Positions 40,200 through 48,843 of a stretch of 64,000 bases of DNA are shown here, piece after piece. Below the pieces are notes generated by a model that was given only the letters and a program-made list of their open reading frames with translations, searched no databases and had not been told where the DNA came from. The stretch is taken from positions 1,834,001-1,898,000 of the forward strand of contig NZ_CP076538.1 in assembly GCF_018885265.1 (NCBI RefSeq), given 5' to 3'. Source of the stretch: Amycolatopsis aidingensis. GTDB taxonomy: Bacteria > Actinomycetota > Actinomycetes > Mycobacteriales > Pseudonocardiaceae. Position 1 is the first letter of the stretch; each line of letters begins with the position of its first letter. Position numbers and translations under genes: made by a program.

Positions 40200-41026
40200 A
40201 CGCGGTCGGCCAGGTAGTCGTCCCACAGCTCGTCGAAGTACGCCTTGAACAGCAGCAGCATGCTGGTGGTGCCGCCGGGCAGGTCGAACTCGGCGAGGTC
40301 GTAGGCCAGTTCGGCACCCTTGCGGCTGGGTGTGGGATTGGTGACGTCGGTGAACCAGTCCAGGAAGGTGAGCTGCTCCTGCTCACCGGGCTCGACCGGC
40401 GGGGAGAGGATGTCCAGCAGCATCGGCCGGTTGCGCAGCGTCCACCGGTAGAACTCGGAGAAGGCGAAGAACCGCTGTTCCACCGCGGTCGCGGTCTGCC
40501 CGTGCACCTCCTCGGCGAGGGCAACGCCGTGCTCGGTTGAGGCCTGCTCGGCCTCGCTCCAGGCGCGGTCGTGCGCGGAGCGGTTGCGCAGCTCGCCGCC
40601 GGCCAGCCGGGTCAGGTAGTTCGCCCACAGCTGCGAGCCGGGGTTGCCGAAGGTGTCCTCGCCGCGGCCGAGCGCGATGGCGATCCCGCGCTCGATGCCC
40701 TCGACGATCCCGGCGTCCACATAGGATACCCAGGTGCCCGGCGCGCCCATACCGTTGTCCCGGAAGAAGTCGATGATGCCCTCGATGTTGCCCCAGCGCG
40801 GGGCATAGCCGGGGACGACCTCCGCGGCGGGTCCGCTGGACATCAGCTGGACGAACTCCAGCCGCTGCGACATCGACATCAGGTTGATCTCCTCGGCCGT
40901 GCAGTCGAGCGCGGCCGCGCAGTCGGCGGGGCCGCGGTGCTCGGCCGCCGAGGTGACGGCCGGTGCACCGGCGAGGCACAGGGCGGTGATCAACGCCGTG
41001 GCGACGGCGGACCGCATGCGAGTCAT
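40196..41026 (-). CDS. Secreted protein of unknown function
   Basis: 276 aa. Signal peptide RSAVATALITALCLAGAPAVTSAA. The mature part begins with two Cys residues (ADCAAALDCTAEEINLM) and is helical and acidic, with a conserved-looking GAPGTWVSYVDAGIVEGIERGIAIALG segment and many aromatic residues toward the C-terminus (FFAFSEFYRWTLRNRP). No catalytic motif recognised. It interrupts the Rv1339-rph synteny. An AGGAGG ribosome site precedes the ATG. Confidence 0.75.
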   Translation of the reverse strand: MTRMRSAVATALITALCLAGAPAVTSAAEHRGPADCAAALDCTAEEINLMSMSQRLEFVQLMSSGPAAEVVPGYAPRWGNIEGIIDFFRDNGMGAPGTWVSYVDAGIVEGIERGIAIALGRGEDTFGNPGSQLWANYLTRLAGGELRNRSAHDRAWSEAEQASTEHGVALAEEVHGQTATAVEQRFFAFSEFYRWTLRNRPMLLDILSPPVEPGEQEQLTFLDWFTDVTNPTPSRKGAELAYDLAEFDLPGGTTSMLLLFKAYFDELWDDYLADRV

Positions 41027-41122
41027 CTGACCTCCTTCGAAAGTGATCAGCGGGACTCTACTGGTCCAGGCCGCGCCGGACGGGTTTCTTCAGTGATTTC
41101 GATGTGGGTTTAGAGTGCACCC

Positions 41123-41905
41123 GTGGCGCGAAAAGACGGCAGGAACGACGACCAGCTCCGCGAGGTACGGATCACCCGCGGATTCCAGCAGTGGCCCGCG
41201 GGCTCGGTGCTCATCGAGTTCGGCGACACCAGGGTGCTCTGCGCGGCCAGCGTGACCGAGGGTGTCCCGCGGTGGCGCAGCGGCTCCGGGCTGGGCTGGG
41301 TCACCGCCGAGTACGCGATGCTGCCATCGGCCACCAACACCCGCAGTGACCGGGAGTCGGTGAAGGGCCGGATCGGCGGGCGCACGCACGAGATCAGCAG
41401 GCTGATCGGGCGGTCCCTGCGGGCCTGCATCGACCTGGCCGCGCTCGGGGAGAACACGATCGTGATCGACTGCGACGTGATCCAGGCCGACGGCGGCACC
41501 CGGACCGCGGCGATCACCGGGGGCTACGTGGCGCTGGCCGACGCGATCACCTGGCTCGCCGCCGCAGGCAGGCTCGCCGACCCGAAGCCGCTTTCGGCAG
41601 CGGTGTCCGCGGTGAGCGTCGGCGTGGTGGACGGCAGGGTACGGCTGGACCTGCCCTACGAGGAGGATTCGCGGGCCGAGGTGGACACCAACGTGGTGGC
41701 CACCGATGCGGGCACCCTGATCGAGGTGCAGGGCACCGCCGAGGGTGCCACCTTCACCCGGTCTACTTTGGACAAGATGCTGGACGTGGCGCTCGCCGGA
41801 TGCGCGGAGCTTGCCCGCAAGCAGGAGGAGGCGCTCGCGCTGCCGTATCCCGGTGAGCTGCCGGAGCCGCAACCAGCGGGGAAGAAGTCGAAGGGCACCA
41901 AGTGA
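41123..41905 (+). CDS. rph: Ribonuclease PH
   Basis: 260 aa, GTG start. Phosphorolytic 3'-5' exoribonuclease that trims tRNA 3' ends. [28 protein letters not shown] (split here by the motif RxxR phosphate site), [19 protein letters not shown] and [15 protein letters not shown] catalytic Asp region are present. The stop overlaps the rdgB GTG. Equivalent of Rv1340. Confidence 0.95.
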   Translation: MARKDGRNDDQLREVRITRGFQQWPAGSVLIEFGDTRVLCAASVTEGVPRWRSGSGLGWVTAEYAMLPSATNTRSDRESVKGRIGGRTHEISRLIGRSLRACIDLAALGENTIVIDCDVIQADGGTRTAAITGGYVALADAITWLAAAGRLADPKPLSAAVSAVSVGVVDGRVRLDLPYEEDSRAEVDTNVVATDAGTLIEVQGTAEGATFTRSTLDKMLDVALAGCAELARKQEEALALPYPGELPEPQPAGKKSKGTK

Positions 41906-42504
41906 GCAAACTGCTGCTGGCCACCCGTAACGAGGGCAAGCTGACCGAGCTGCGCCGGATCCTGGCGGCCGAGGGCATCGAGGGCCTGGAGGTGCTCGGG
42001 CTGGCCGATGTGACGGAGTTCGAGGAGGTCGCCGAGACCGGCGCGACCTTCGAGGAGAACGCGCTGCTCAAGGCGCGTGCCGCCGCGGAGGCCACCGGGC
42101 TGCCCAGCGTCGCGGACGACTCCGGCCTGGTGGTGGACGCGCTGAACGGCATGCCGGGTGTGCTGTCCGCGCGCTGGTCCGGCCGGCACGGCGACGACAA
42201 GGCCAACCTCGAGTTACTGCTCGCCCAGCTCGCCGACGTGCCGGATGAGCGAAGGGGAGCGGGCTTCGTCTGCGCCGCCGCGCTGGTGGTCCCCGGTGGC
42301 GGGGAGACCGTGGTGTACGGCGACTGGGGCGGTGAGATCGCCTGGGAACCCCGTGGCACCAACGGTTTCGGCTACGACCCGATCTTCGTCCCCGAGGGGG
42401 AGACCCGCACCTCGGCCGAGCTCGGTTCGGCGGAGAAGGACGCCGTCTCACATCGCGGCCTTGCCCTGCGTGAGCTGCTGCCCTACCTGCACGAGCTCGC
42501 CTGA
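41902..42504 (+). CDS. rdgB: XTP/dITP pyrophosphatase (RdgB/HAM1)
   Basis: 200 aa, GTG start coupled to rph. House-cleaning nucleotidase that removes non-canonical purine triphosphates. [14 protein letters not shown], substrate/metal site [25 protein letters not shown] and [13 protein letters not shown] are diagnostic. Equivalent of Rv1341. Its stop is followed after five bases by repeat cluster C. Confidence 0.95.
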   Translation: MSKLLLATRNEGKLTELRRILAAEGIEGLEVLGLADVTEFEEVAETGATFEENALLKARAAAEATGLPSVADDSGLVVDALNGMPGVLSARWSGRHGDDKANLELLLAQLADVPDERRGAGFVCAAALVVPGGGETVVYGDWGGEIAWEPRGTNGFGYDPIFVPEGETRTSAELGSAEKDAVSHRGLALRELLPYLHELA

Positions 42505-42509
42505 CCGTG

Positions 42510-42584
42510 TTTGCCGCGCACATCCGCGTGTTTGCTCCCCACGCGCACGCGTTTGCCATCCACGCGCACCCAGTCTGCCGTCCG
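42510..42584 (-). repeat. 21-bp tandem repeat cluster C (three full units plus a partial)
   Basis: Units start at 42510, 42531 and 42552 with a degenerate fourth at 42573, all 21 bp apart, in the orientation opposite to cluster A. The middle unit (tttgctccccacgcgcacgc plus g) is nearly the complement of the cluster A units. It begins five bases after the rdgB stop. Confidence 0.9.
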
Positions 42585-42630
42585 TCACCTTCCGTAACTA
42601 CCCGGCTGACCCGCTGCTAGGGTTCCGGCC

Positions 42631-43463
42631 GTGCTCGTTCCCGTCACGATGCCCGGTGTCACCGAAGGCCAGGTGGCGCGGATGCTGCAGCCGAGATGGA
42701 CCCGCGCACGGTCCTACCTGCTGGCGGGTCTGGTCGTCTGCCCGCTGATGTTCGTGGTGACCTGCCTGAGCGTGTGTCGATCGCCGTGGCCGGTCAGGGC
42801 GTCGCGTGGTGGCTGGTGCTGCCGGTGCTCGGCACCGCGTTGCCCGCCGTGATCCTGCTCGGCAGCCTGCGCTCGTTGCGCTACGAGCCGCCGCGGTGGG
42901 GACGTGCCGCGTTCCTCGCCGGTGGGTGCCAGTTGCTGCTCGGCGGCATCCCCGCGGTCGGGATGGCCATGAACGCGGGAACGACGCTCGCGACGGTCGG
43001 CGCGAGCGTCGTGTTCCTGCTGCAACTCACGCTGCTGGTCCTCGGTTTCGTGTTCGCGCACCGGGCGCACCGGGTCCTGCTGTTTCCGCCGTGCCCCGAA
43101 CTCGGGGCCACCCCGTTCACCGTGGCGTTCCGCGCCCGCATCGCGGACCTGGGCCTGTTCTCCGGTTCGGTGGCCATCGCGGGGGACCGGGTGGAGTGGT
43201 CGGCACGGCGGCACAAGGGGCGCGGTGGACCCACCGCCTACGGCAGCCTGCCGTTCGACCGGTTACGTGGCGCGCGGCCCACGATGCTGCCGGACACCGG
43301 GCAGCGGATCCCGTGGCTACGGCTTTCCGACGACTCCGCCGTGCACACCTCGGCGGGACCGGCGGTGCTGCTCGCCTCGGACGCGGGGGAGTGGATGCTT
43401 CCGGTACCGGACGCCGAGGTGTTCGTCCACCTGCTGCGCTGGCGGGTCAGTCGACGTACTTGA
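42631..43463 (+). pseudogene. Multi-helix membrane protein interrupted by a 1-base frameshift
   Basis: The frame from GTG 42631 (VLVPVTMPGVTEGQVARML, then hydrophobic LLAGLVVCPLMFVVTC) is lost at about 42770-42780. The continuation (SIAVAGQGVAWWLVLPVLG, LAGGCQLLLGGIPAVGMAM, VVFLLQLTLLVLGFVFAH) lies in the next frame and ends at 43463. Restoring one base gives 277 aa with about four helices followed by a soluble beta-rich domain (VAIAGDRVEWSARRHKG...). Family not recognised. Either a true pseudogene or a sequencing deletion in a GTGTGT stretch. The end overlaps the NACHT gene stop by 17 bp. Confidence 0.7.
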
Positions 43464-46400
43464 TCTTGACGCCCGGGCCGAGTTTGCGCAGGCCACGGTA
43501 GTGTCCCTTGCGATCCAGTCGTAGCCGGATGTCCAGTTCTGCCAGCGGGCTGAGGTCAACCGTACCGGGGAACCGGACCAGCCGGACCGTGTGCAGCGGA
43601 AATCGAGTCAGGGGCGTCAGGTCAGGTACCGTGGTCCCGCTCAGGACCAGTTCGTTCAGGGGCCAGGCGGGTAGCTCCGTCAGGTCGAACTGACCGTAGT
43701 CGATCAGGCGTAGCCTCCTGATCCCCGGGAACGTCCCTGACAGCTTGCCGACGTCGTGCCGGCAGACGGGGTCGTACAGGTTGATCTCGGAGATGTGTGG
43801 CAGTGGCCGGGTGCGGTGGAGGGCTTCCTCGGTGTATTCGGAGAGTTCGAGCAGGCGAAGCTTGCGAAGTTCGGACAGAATATTGTAGTCGCTCACCCTG
43901 ACGAGGCTGCCGAGACTCAGCAGGTCGAGGTTCCTTGTTGTCGAAACGAAGCTGATGTCCTGCCACGGGTGCGTCGGCGCCAGGATGAGCGAGATCAGGT
44001 TGTCCAGTTTACTCAGTACGCTGGTGTCGGTGATCTCGGCGGCGTCACGCAGGATCAGGTACTCGATCCGCCGATGCGCTTCCAGTGCCGCGAGGCTGAC
44101 GGTCCGTCCCGGATTGAGATGAACATTGATGTTCGTGACGTGTTCCTGGTCCGATAGTGATTCCAGGTCGTCGAGCGGTTCGCGCTGGGGAAGCATTATC
44201 CAGAGTGATCTGAGACGTCGTAGTCGGCCGGTGAACGGCAGCAACCGTCGCGAGTGGACGATGAGGTGTCCATGGGCCAGCGGTGAGTCGGCGAGTACTT
44301 CCTCGGCGAAGCGTTCGGGGTCGAAGTACTGCCATGCATCCGCGATCTGATACTGGACCGAGGGTCGTGGATCCTGGGCGTACCGGGCGAGCCGGGGCAG
44401 TGCTTCGGAGCTGCAGGTGAGCGCGACCGTCCGGGCCGTGGCCACCGCCTTGGCCTCGGACAGTTCGCTCAGGTCCGTCGGCAGGTGCCGCAGCACGCGG
44501 TGGCCGATACTCGCCAGCGAACGGGTCTCCCGCACGTTCCGAGGTGGTACCAGATGCCGTTCGACCAAACCATCCACTCTGGACCGAACGGCGGGCTCCA
44601 CATCCTGCACGGTTTCCAGGCAGGCGGCGGCCAGTAACCGTAGCCTGCGCGCGTGGGGCCGGTTTTCCTCGGCGCGGTCCAGGATCCCGCCGAGCAGCTG
44701 GGCGGCCTGCCGGGCGGTCGCGTGCCCGCAGGCCATCACGACGGTCTCCCGCCAGGTGTCCAGATGCGCGTGCGCCACCAACGTGTCGATGTGATGCTGC
44801 TGCACCGCCTCGTCCGCGGCGAGGTACTCCTGGAAGGTACGGTGCACGAAGTCCACCTTGCCGGGAACCGGCTCCCGCAGCACCCCGCTGCGTTCCAGCA
44901 GGTGGTTCAGCAGGGCCTCCGGCTCGGCGTCCACATTGGGCATCCCGGGCAGTTTCTGCCGCAGGTGTACCAGGGTGTTGTCCCTGGTCAGTTCCACCCG
45001 ATTCGCCAGGGTCAACCGCCACGCCAGGTCCCGCAACAGGACCTTCTTCTCCGTGTCGGTGAGCAGTCCGGAAATACCCCGCTCGGCATCACGCAGGTGC
45101 AGCAACATGGCCAGTGCCTTGTCGTACAGGTCCATCCGGTTGCGCGGCAGCTCGGAACGGTGCGCCAGGTTCAGGGCACACAACATGGCGCACAACAACG
45201 GGGTGGCGGCGAGCTCGCGCAGATGCGGCCGCTCCAGCTGGCCGCGCAGCCTGCGCTGTGCCTCCGCCGCCTCGGCAACGTGCGTCCCACTGGCTGCCTC
45301 GTGCCAGCGTTCCACGAAGGTCAGCACATTGCGTGGGCTCATCGGCTCGAGGGTGACCGTGGCGAACTCCTCCTCGGCGAGCCAGCGACGGTCTGCCGCC
45401 GCGGTCCGTGAGGTCACCACGACCCGCATCCCGGGGAAGGTGCCGACAAGGTCCCGCAGCCACGCTTTCACCTCCCGGCGCCGCGCAGCGGGAACCTCGT
45501 CCACGCCGTCCACGAGCAACAACGCCGTGCCGTCCTCGAGCCGCCGATGGACCCAGCCCTCCGGCATCGCGCCCGCGATGGCCTTCGCCGCGTGCGGCAC
45601 GAACTCCTCCGGGGCAGGCAGGTCCCCGGCGCTGAAGCTGCGCAACTGGATCAGGAAAGGCACGCAGCCGTTCCACTCCGCGAGGGCGCCGGTGAAGCCG
45701 TGCCGGGCCGCCGTCACCGCGAGCCAGTGCAGGAGCGTGGTCTTGCCGGAGCCCGCGTCGCCGCGCAGCAGGGTCCGTTGCGAGTCGCCGATGGCGTTCT
45801 CCACCGGAACGCCGTCCGTGTGGTGTGCCGTGCCCGTCGACTCGAACCATTCGGCGGCGATCCGGCGGTCCCGTGGCCGGTCGTTCTCGGTGGACACCCT
45901 GAGGCTGAGATACGCCACGGTCAACGGCAGCGCGGGCTGCTCGTCCATCGGCAGGCCGAGCAACTCCAGCCGGTCCAGCCGGGCGGCAAGGCACTCCAGG
46001 TACCTTCCACGGAACGCCACGTCCAGGTCGGTGCCCTGGGGTGCGAACAGGCTGGTCCGCGGTAACCGGGCCAGCAGCTCGTCCAGTCGTTCGGACTGGG
46101 TGGTCAGCCTGGCGAGCACCTCGGCCAGCGCCGTGGACCGGAAGGCCGGCAGGTAACGGATCACCTGCACCAGGTGACGACAGGCCTGGTCGAGCGCAAG
46201 TTCGTACAGCGGCCGTGCCCGCTCGGCCAGGCTGACCTGCCGTGCACGGTCCGGAAACTGCCCGCGCAGCCTGCGGGCGAGTTGCTCGGCATCGGCGTCA
46301 TCGGCGAGCAACGCCTCGTCGGTGAGATCCGCCTCACCGAGGACGTCCAGCACCGCGAGGACCGCCGCGGCGGCCTCGTTCTCCGGCAGGTCGCCGGAGA

Positions 46401-46557
46401 ACTCGTGCAGCACCGGTTCCAGCTGTTCGGTGACCTGGTTGCCGATCCGGTCGAGGAGGTTCTCCAGCTTGCGCCGTTGCAGCGGGCTCGCCAGCTCGGC
46501 CTCGGCCAGCTCGGTCAGGCTCGCGGCGCGCTCGAATCGTGCCCTGCGACGCTGCAA
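43447..46557 (-). CDS. NACHT-domain NTPase with leucine-rich-like repeats (bacterial NLR-like)
   Basis: 1036 aa from TTG 46557. Residues 1-240 are a helical N-terminal domain. NACHT STAND NTPase: Walker A LLRGDAGSGKTTLLHW at 263-278, Walker B ALLLVDGVDEVPAARR near 346-360, sensor VVVTSRTAA, and a helical winged region (LLCAMLCALNLAHR, FVHRTFQEYLAADE). Residues 800-1036 form irregular leucine-rich-like repeats (LRLIDYGQFDLTELPAWPLNELVLSG; LTPLTRFPLHTVRLV). Related bNACHT proteins act in antiphage immunity; here the role is inferred. The frame is open above the TTG (GLEGAALRLGSAIATQAGRSWL) without ATG, GTG or TTG, so a CTG near 46614 preceded by GGGGAGGGG may be the true start. Confidence 0.85.
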   Translation of the reverse strand: MQRRRARFERAASLTELAEAELASPLQRRKLENLLDRIGNQVTEQLEPVLHEFSGDLPENEAAAAVLAVLDVLGEADLTDEALLADDADAEQLARRLRGQFPDRARQVSLAERARPLYELALDQACRHLVQVIRYLPAFRSTALAEVLARLTTQSERLDELLARLPRTSLFAPQGTDLDVAFRGRYLECLAARLDRLELLGLPMDEQPALPLTVAYLSLRVSTENDRPRDRRIAAEWFESTGTAHHTDGVPVENAIGDSQRTLLRGDAGSGKTTLLHWLAVTAARHGFTGALAEWNGCVPFLIQLRSFSAGDLPAPEEFVPHAAKAIAGAMPEGWVHRRLEDGTALLLVDGVDEVPAARRREVKAWLRDLVGTFPGMRVVVTSRTAAADRRWLAEEEFATVTLEPMSPRNVLTFVERWHEAASGTHVAEAAEAQRRLRGQLERPHLRELAATPLLCAMLCALNLAHRSELPRNRMDLYDKALAMLLHLRDAERGISGLLTDTEKKVLLRDLAWRLTLANRVELTRDNTLVHLRQKLPGMPNVDAEPEALLNHLLERSGVLREPVPGKVDFVHRTFQEYLAADEAVQQHHIDTLVAHAHLDTWRETVVMACGHATARQAAQLLGGILDRAEENRPHARRLRLLAAACLETVQDVEPAVRSRVDGLVERHLVPPRNVRETRSLASIGHRVLRHLPTDLSELSEAKAVATARTVALTCSSEALPRLARYAQDPRPSVQYQIADAWQYFDPERFAEEVLADSPLAHGHLIVHSRRLLPFTGRLRRLRSLWIMLPQREPLDDLESLSDQEHVTNINVHLNPGRTVSLAALEAHRRIEYLILRDAAEITDTSVLSKLDNLISLILAPTHPWQDISFVSTTRNLDLLSLGSLVRVSDYNILSELRKLRLLELSEYTEEALHRTRPLPHISEINLYDPVCRHDVGKLSGTFPGIRRLRLIDYGQFDLTELPAWPLNELVLSGTTVPDLTPLTRFPLHTVRLVRFPGTVDLSPLAELDIRLRLDRKGHYRGLRKLGPGVKIKYVD

Positions 46558-46704
46558 CCAGGACCGCCCCGCCTGCGTCGCGATGGCGGAGCCGAGCCTG
46601 AGCGCCGCCCCCTCCAGACCTGTGATGACCCCTCCCCGTCCGCGTTCGCTGGGATCGTGCCCTGGGCGGACAGGCCGGACAATCCGGCAGGAGGGTGATG
46701 GAGG

Positions 46705-47187
46705 TCAGCTCGCGATGTCCAGGTCGCGCAGCAACTTGGCCACGTGCCCGGTGGCGCGGACGTTGTAGAGCGCCTTGGCGATGTTGCCCTCCGCGTCCAC
46801 CACGAAGGTCGAGCGGATGACCCCCTGCACCACCCGGCCGTAGTTCTTCTTCTCGCCGAACGCGCCCCACTCGGTGAGTACAGTCTTGTCCGGGTCGGAC
46901 AGCAGCGGGAAGGTCAACTGCTCGGCCTCGACGAACTTGGCCAGCTTCTCCGGCTTGTCCGGCGAGATGCCGAGCACCTGGTAACCGGCACCGTCCAGTT
47001 CGGCCAGGTTGTCCCGGAAGTCACAGGCCTGCTTGGTGCACCCGGGCGTGCCCGCGGCCGGGTAGAAGTACACGACGACGGAGCGGCCCCGGAAGTCCGC
47101 GAGGGACACCTCGTTGCCCGCGCTGTCCGGGAGGGTGAACCCGGGAGCCGGGTCACCGGGGGAGAGCCGACGCTGTTCGGTGGTCAT
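46705..47187 (-). CDS. bcp: Peroxiredoxin Bcp (thioredoxin-dependent thiol peroxidase)
   Basis: 160 aa from ATG 47187; ten upstream in-frame residues are unlikely. Atypical 2-Cys peroxiredoxin: peroxidatic Cys50 and resolving Cys55 in TPGCTKQACDFRDN, with VVVYFYPAAG before and GVIRSTFVVDAEGNI after. Reduces peroxides using thioredoxin. Stands alone between the NACHT gene and a lipoprotein on the same strand. Confidence 0.93.
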   Translation of the reverse strand: MTTEQRRLSPGDPAPGFTLPDSAGNEVSLADFRGRSVVVYFYPAAGTPGCTKQACDFRDNLAELDGAGYQVLGISPDKPEKLAKFVEAEQLTFPLLSDPDKTVLTEWGAFGEKKNYGRVVQGVIRSTFVVDAEGNIAKALYNVRATGHVAKLLRDLDIAS

Positions 47188-47230
47188 GGGGTGCACCGTA
47201 CCGGGCGGCACCGACATGGTTTCCGGGCGA

Positions 47231-47764
47231 TCAGACGGAGCCCGCGTAGATGGCGGTGGCCTCGCTCCCGGTCCGGGGCCGCAGCCGCAGGCAGAACGAG
47301 GTCGGCTCGGGGGGAACCGCGAAGGCCACCGTCATCCGGACGTTCCGCTTCGGCGGCAGGTCCTTGTCGGCCTCGGTCAGGCCGTTGAACCCCTGGGTCG
47401 CGTCCACCACCTGCTTGGCGGGCTCCTCGTCCACGATGCCCTCCACAGACAGCTGGGACAGCCGGTAGGGCTGCGGACCGTCGTTGTAGAGCGAGATCTC
47501 GAACGACACGGCGCGGTCGGACTGCGGGTAGGCCGCACTGCTCGGGCGGAAGGACTTCGGTTCGGACACGGCGACGGTGATCCCGGAGGTGAACTTGTAG
47601 TCCTTGCCGAAACTCACCGTTTGCTCGGTCGGCGTCCGTTTGTCGTACTCGGACGATTCGCTGGTCTCACTCGGGGAAGACGCGTCGTCGCTCGCGGCCG
47701 GCGTGGTGCACGCCGTCGCGACCACCAGCAGGCAAGCGGCCAGGGCGGGCCTCAGCATTCGCAC
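47231..47764 (-). CDS. Lipoprotein of DUF4352-like type
   Basis: 177 aa from GTG 47764, chosen because AAGGAG lies 8 bases upstream and overlaps the alternative GTG 47773. Signal with lipobox: LRPALAACLLVVATAC. A Ser/Thr-rich acidic linker (SDDASSPSETSESSEYDKR) is followed by an immunoglobulin-like beta domain (ITVAVSEPKSFRPSS, VSFEISLYNDGPQPYRLSQLSV), as in extracellular telokin-like DUF4352 lipoproteins. Function unknown. Confidence 0.75.
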   Translation of the reverse strand: MRMLRPALAACLLVVATACTTPAASDDASSPSETSESSEYDKRTPTEQTVSFGKDYKFTSGITVAVSEPKSFRPSSAAYPQSDRAVSFEISLYNDGPQPYRLSQLSVEGIVDEEPAKQVVDATQGFNGLTEADKDLPPKRNVRMTVAFAVPPEPTSFCLRLRPRTGSEATAIYAGSV

Positions 47765-47989
47765 AGGCGCCACTCCTTACTCCGTTTGCTGTAGGTGCTA
47801 CATCCATTGGATGGCGGTAGCCATCGAGGCCTGCTCCACTCTGTCGGGACATGCGATCGGGTGCGAGCGGGAAAGGGGGGTTGAAGCGGAGCTGGTGTCG
47901 GCCCGTGTCTCATCCGTGATCGGAATGGCACCACGGGTGACAATCGTCACCTCGGTGCCACATCTGCAGCCGCCGTCCCCGTCCACCGG

Positions 47990-48172
47990 TCACACCGCGA
48001 GCGCGAAGAACAGGATGAACATGCCGAGCCCGGCCAGCCAGGCGACGATCAGCCACCCGAAGTCGCGCCAGGGGTCCACGGCCTGCTTGTCCTCGCCGGG
48101 CACGTACACACCGCGGAGCTCGAACCAGTCCGCCCAACGCACCAGCCAGCGCAGGGGGTTGCGTGCGGGCAT
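47990..48172 (-). CDS. Small single-helix membrane protein
   Basis: 60 aa. GGGAGG sits 6 bases before the ATG, supporting real translation. The C-terminal third is one membrane helix (WLIVAWLAGLGMFILFFALAV); the N-terminal part is amphipathic and aromatic (RWLVRWADWFELRGVYVPGEDK). Unknown function. The 217-bp interval between it and the lipoprotein gene (47773) shows no further gene or clear structure. Confidence 0.65.
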   Translation of the reverse strand: MPARNPLRWLVRWADWFELRGVYVPGEDKQAVDPWRDFGWLIVAWLAGLGMFILFFALAV

Positions 48173-48363
48173 GGGTCACCTCCCGGGCGCCGTACCGCCA
48201 GGACAGTTTCGCCAGCACAGTGTCGTCGGATCGGCGGCCGTACGCTACCCGACCGTCGTCGGCGGTTGTGTTGTTTAGCACGAGTGATACAACCTGTTGG
48301 CAGAGTGGCATCAAGGTGGCATGGCATCGCATGCCCCGTGCCACACCGAGAGCGAGGTGGATC

Positions 48364-48843
48364 GTGACCGGTCAGCAACTCAAGCCGCAACGGCGCAGCC
48401 GCAGGGTGGCGATGTCCGCGGAGGAGATCGACGCCTACCTCGCCGCGGAGCGCACCTGCCGGGTGGCCACGGTGAACGATCGCGGGCCGCATGTCACCGC
48501 GCTGTGGTTCGTCTGGCACGAGCGGGCGCTGTGGTTGTACTCGATCACCGACAGCCAGCGCTGGGTGGACCTGCGACGGGACCCCCGGATCGCCATACTG
48601 GTCGACTCCGGTCACGAGTACTTCGAGCTACGCGGGGTGGAGATCACCGGCGTGGCCGAGCAGGTGGGCGAGGCGCCCCGAACCGGACAGGACTACCCCG
48701 AGCTGGTGGAGCCGGAGAAGTTGTTCGCACGCAAGTACTTCGGCATCGAGGAGACGCCATACGACGAGCGGCACGGCTGGCTCAGGGTCACCCCGGAGAA
48801 GATCAACAGCTGGGACTTCCGGAAGATGCTCGCCGATCAGTGA
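48364..48843 (+). CDS. PPOX-class split-barrel protein (probable F420/FMN-dependent)
   Basis: 159 aa from GTG 48364; the frame is open upstream but without ribosome-site support. AMSAEEIDAYLAAERTCRVATVNDRGPHVTALWFVW is the typical start of PPOX-type F420-binding proteins, then YSITDSQRWVDLRRDPRIAILVDSG and YFELRGVEITGVAE. Likely a small flavin- or deazaflavin-dependent reductase; substrate unknown. Its last 7 bases overlap the end of the convergent kinase gene. Confidence 0.78.
   Translation: MTGQQLKPQRRSRRVAMSAEEIDAYLAAERTCRVATVNDRGPHVTALWFVWHERALWLYSITDSQRWVDLRRDPRIAILVDSGHEYFELRGVEITGVAEQVGEAPRTGQDYPELVEPEKLFARKYFGIEETPYDERHGWLRVTPEKINSWDFRKMLADQ

Noticed and set aside
42510..42584. Part of a coding region extending rdgB
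   Set aside because: rdgB has its normal length and stop; the repeat follows the stop and matches non-coding clusters elsewhere.
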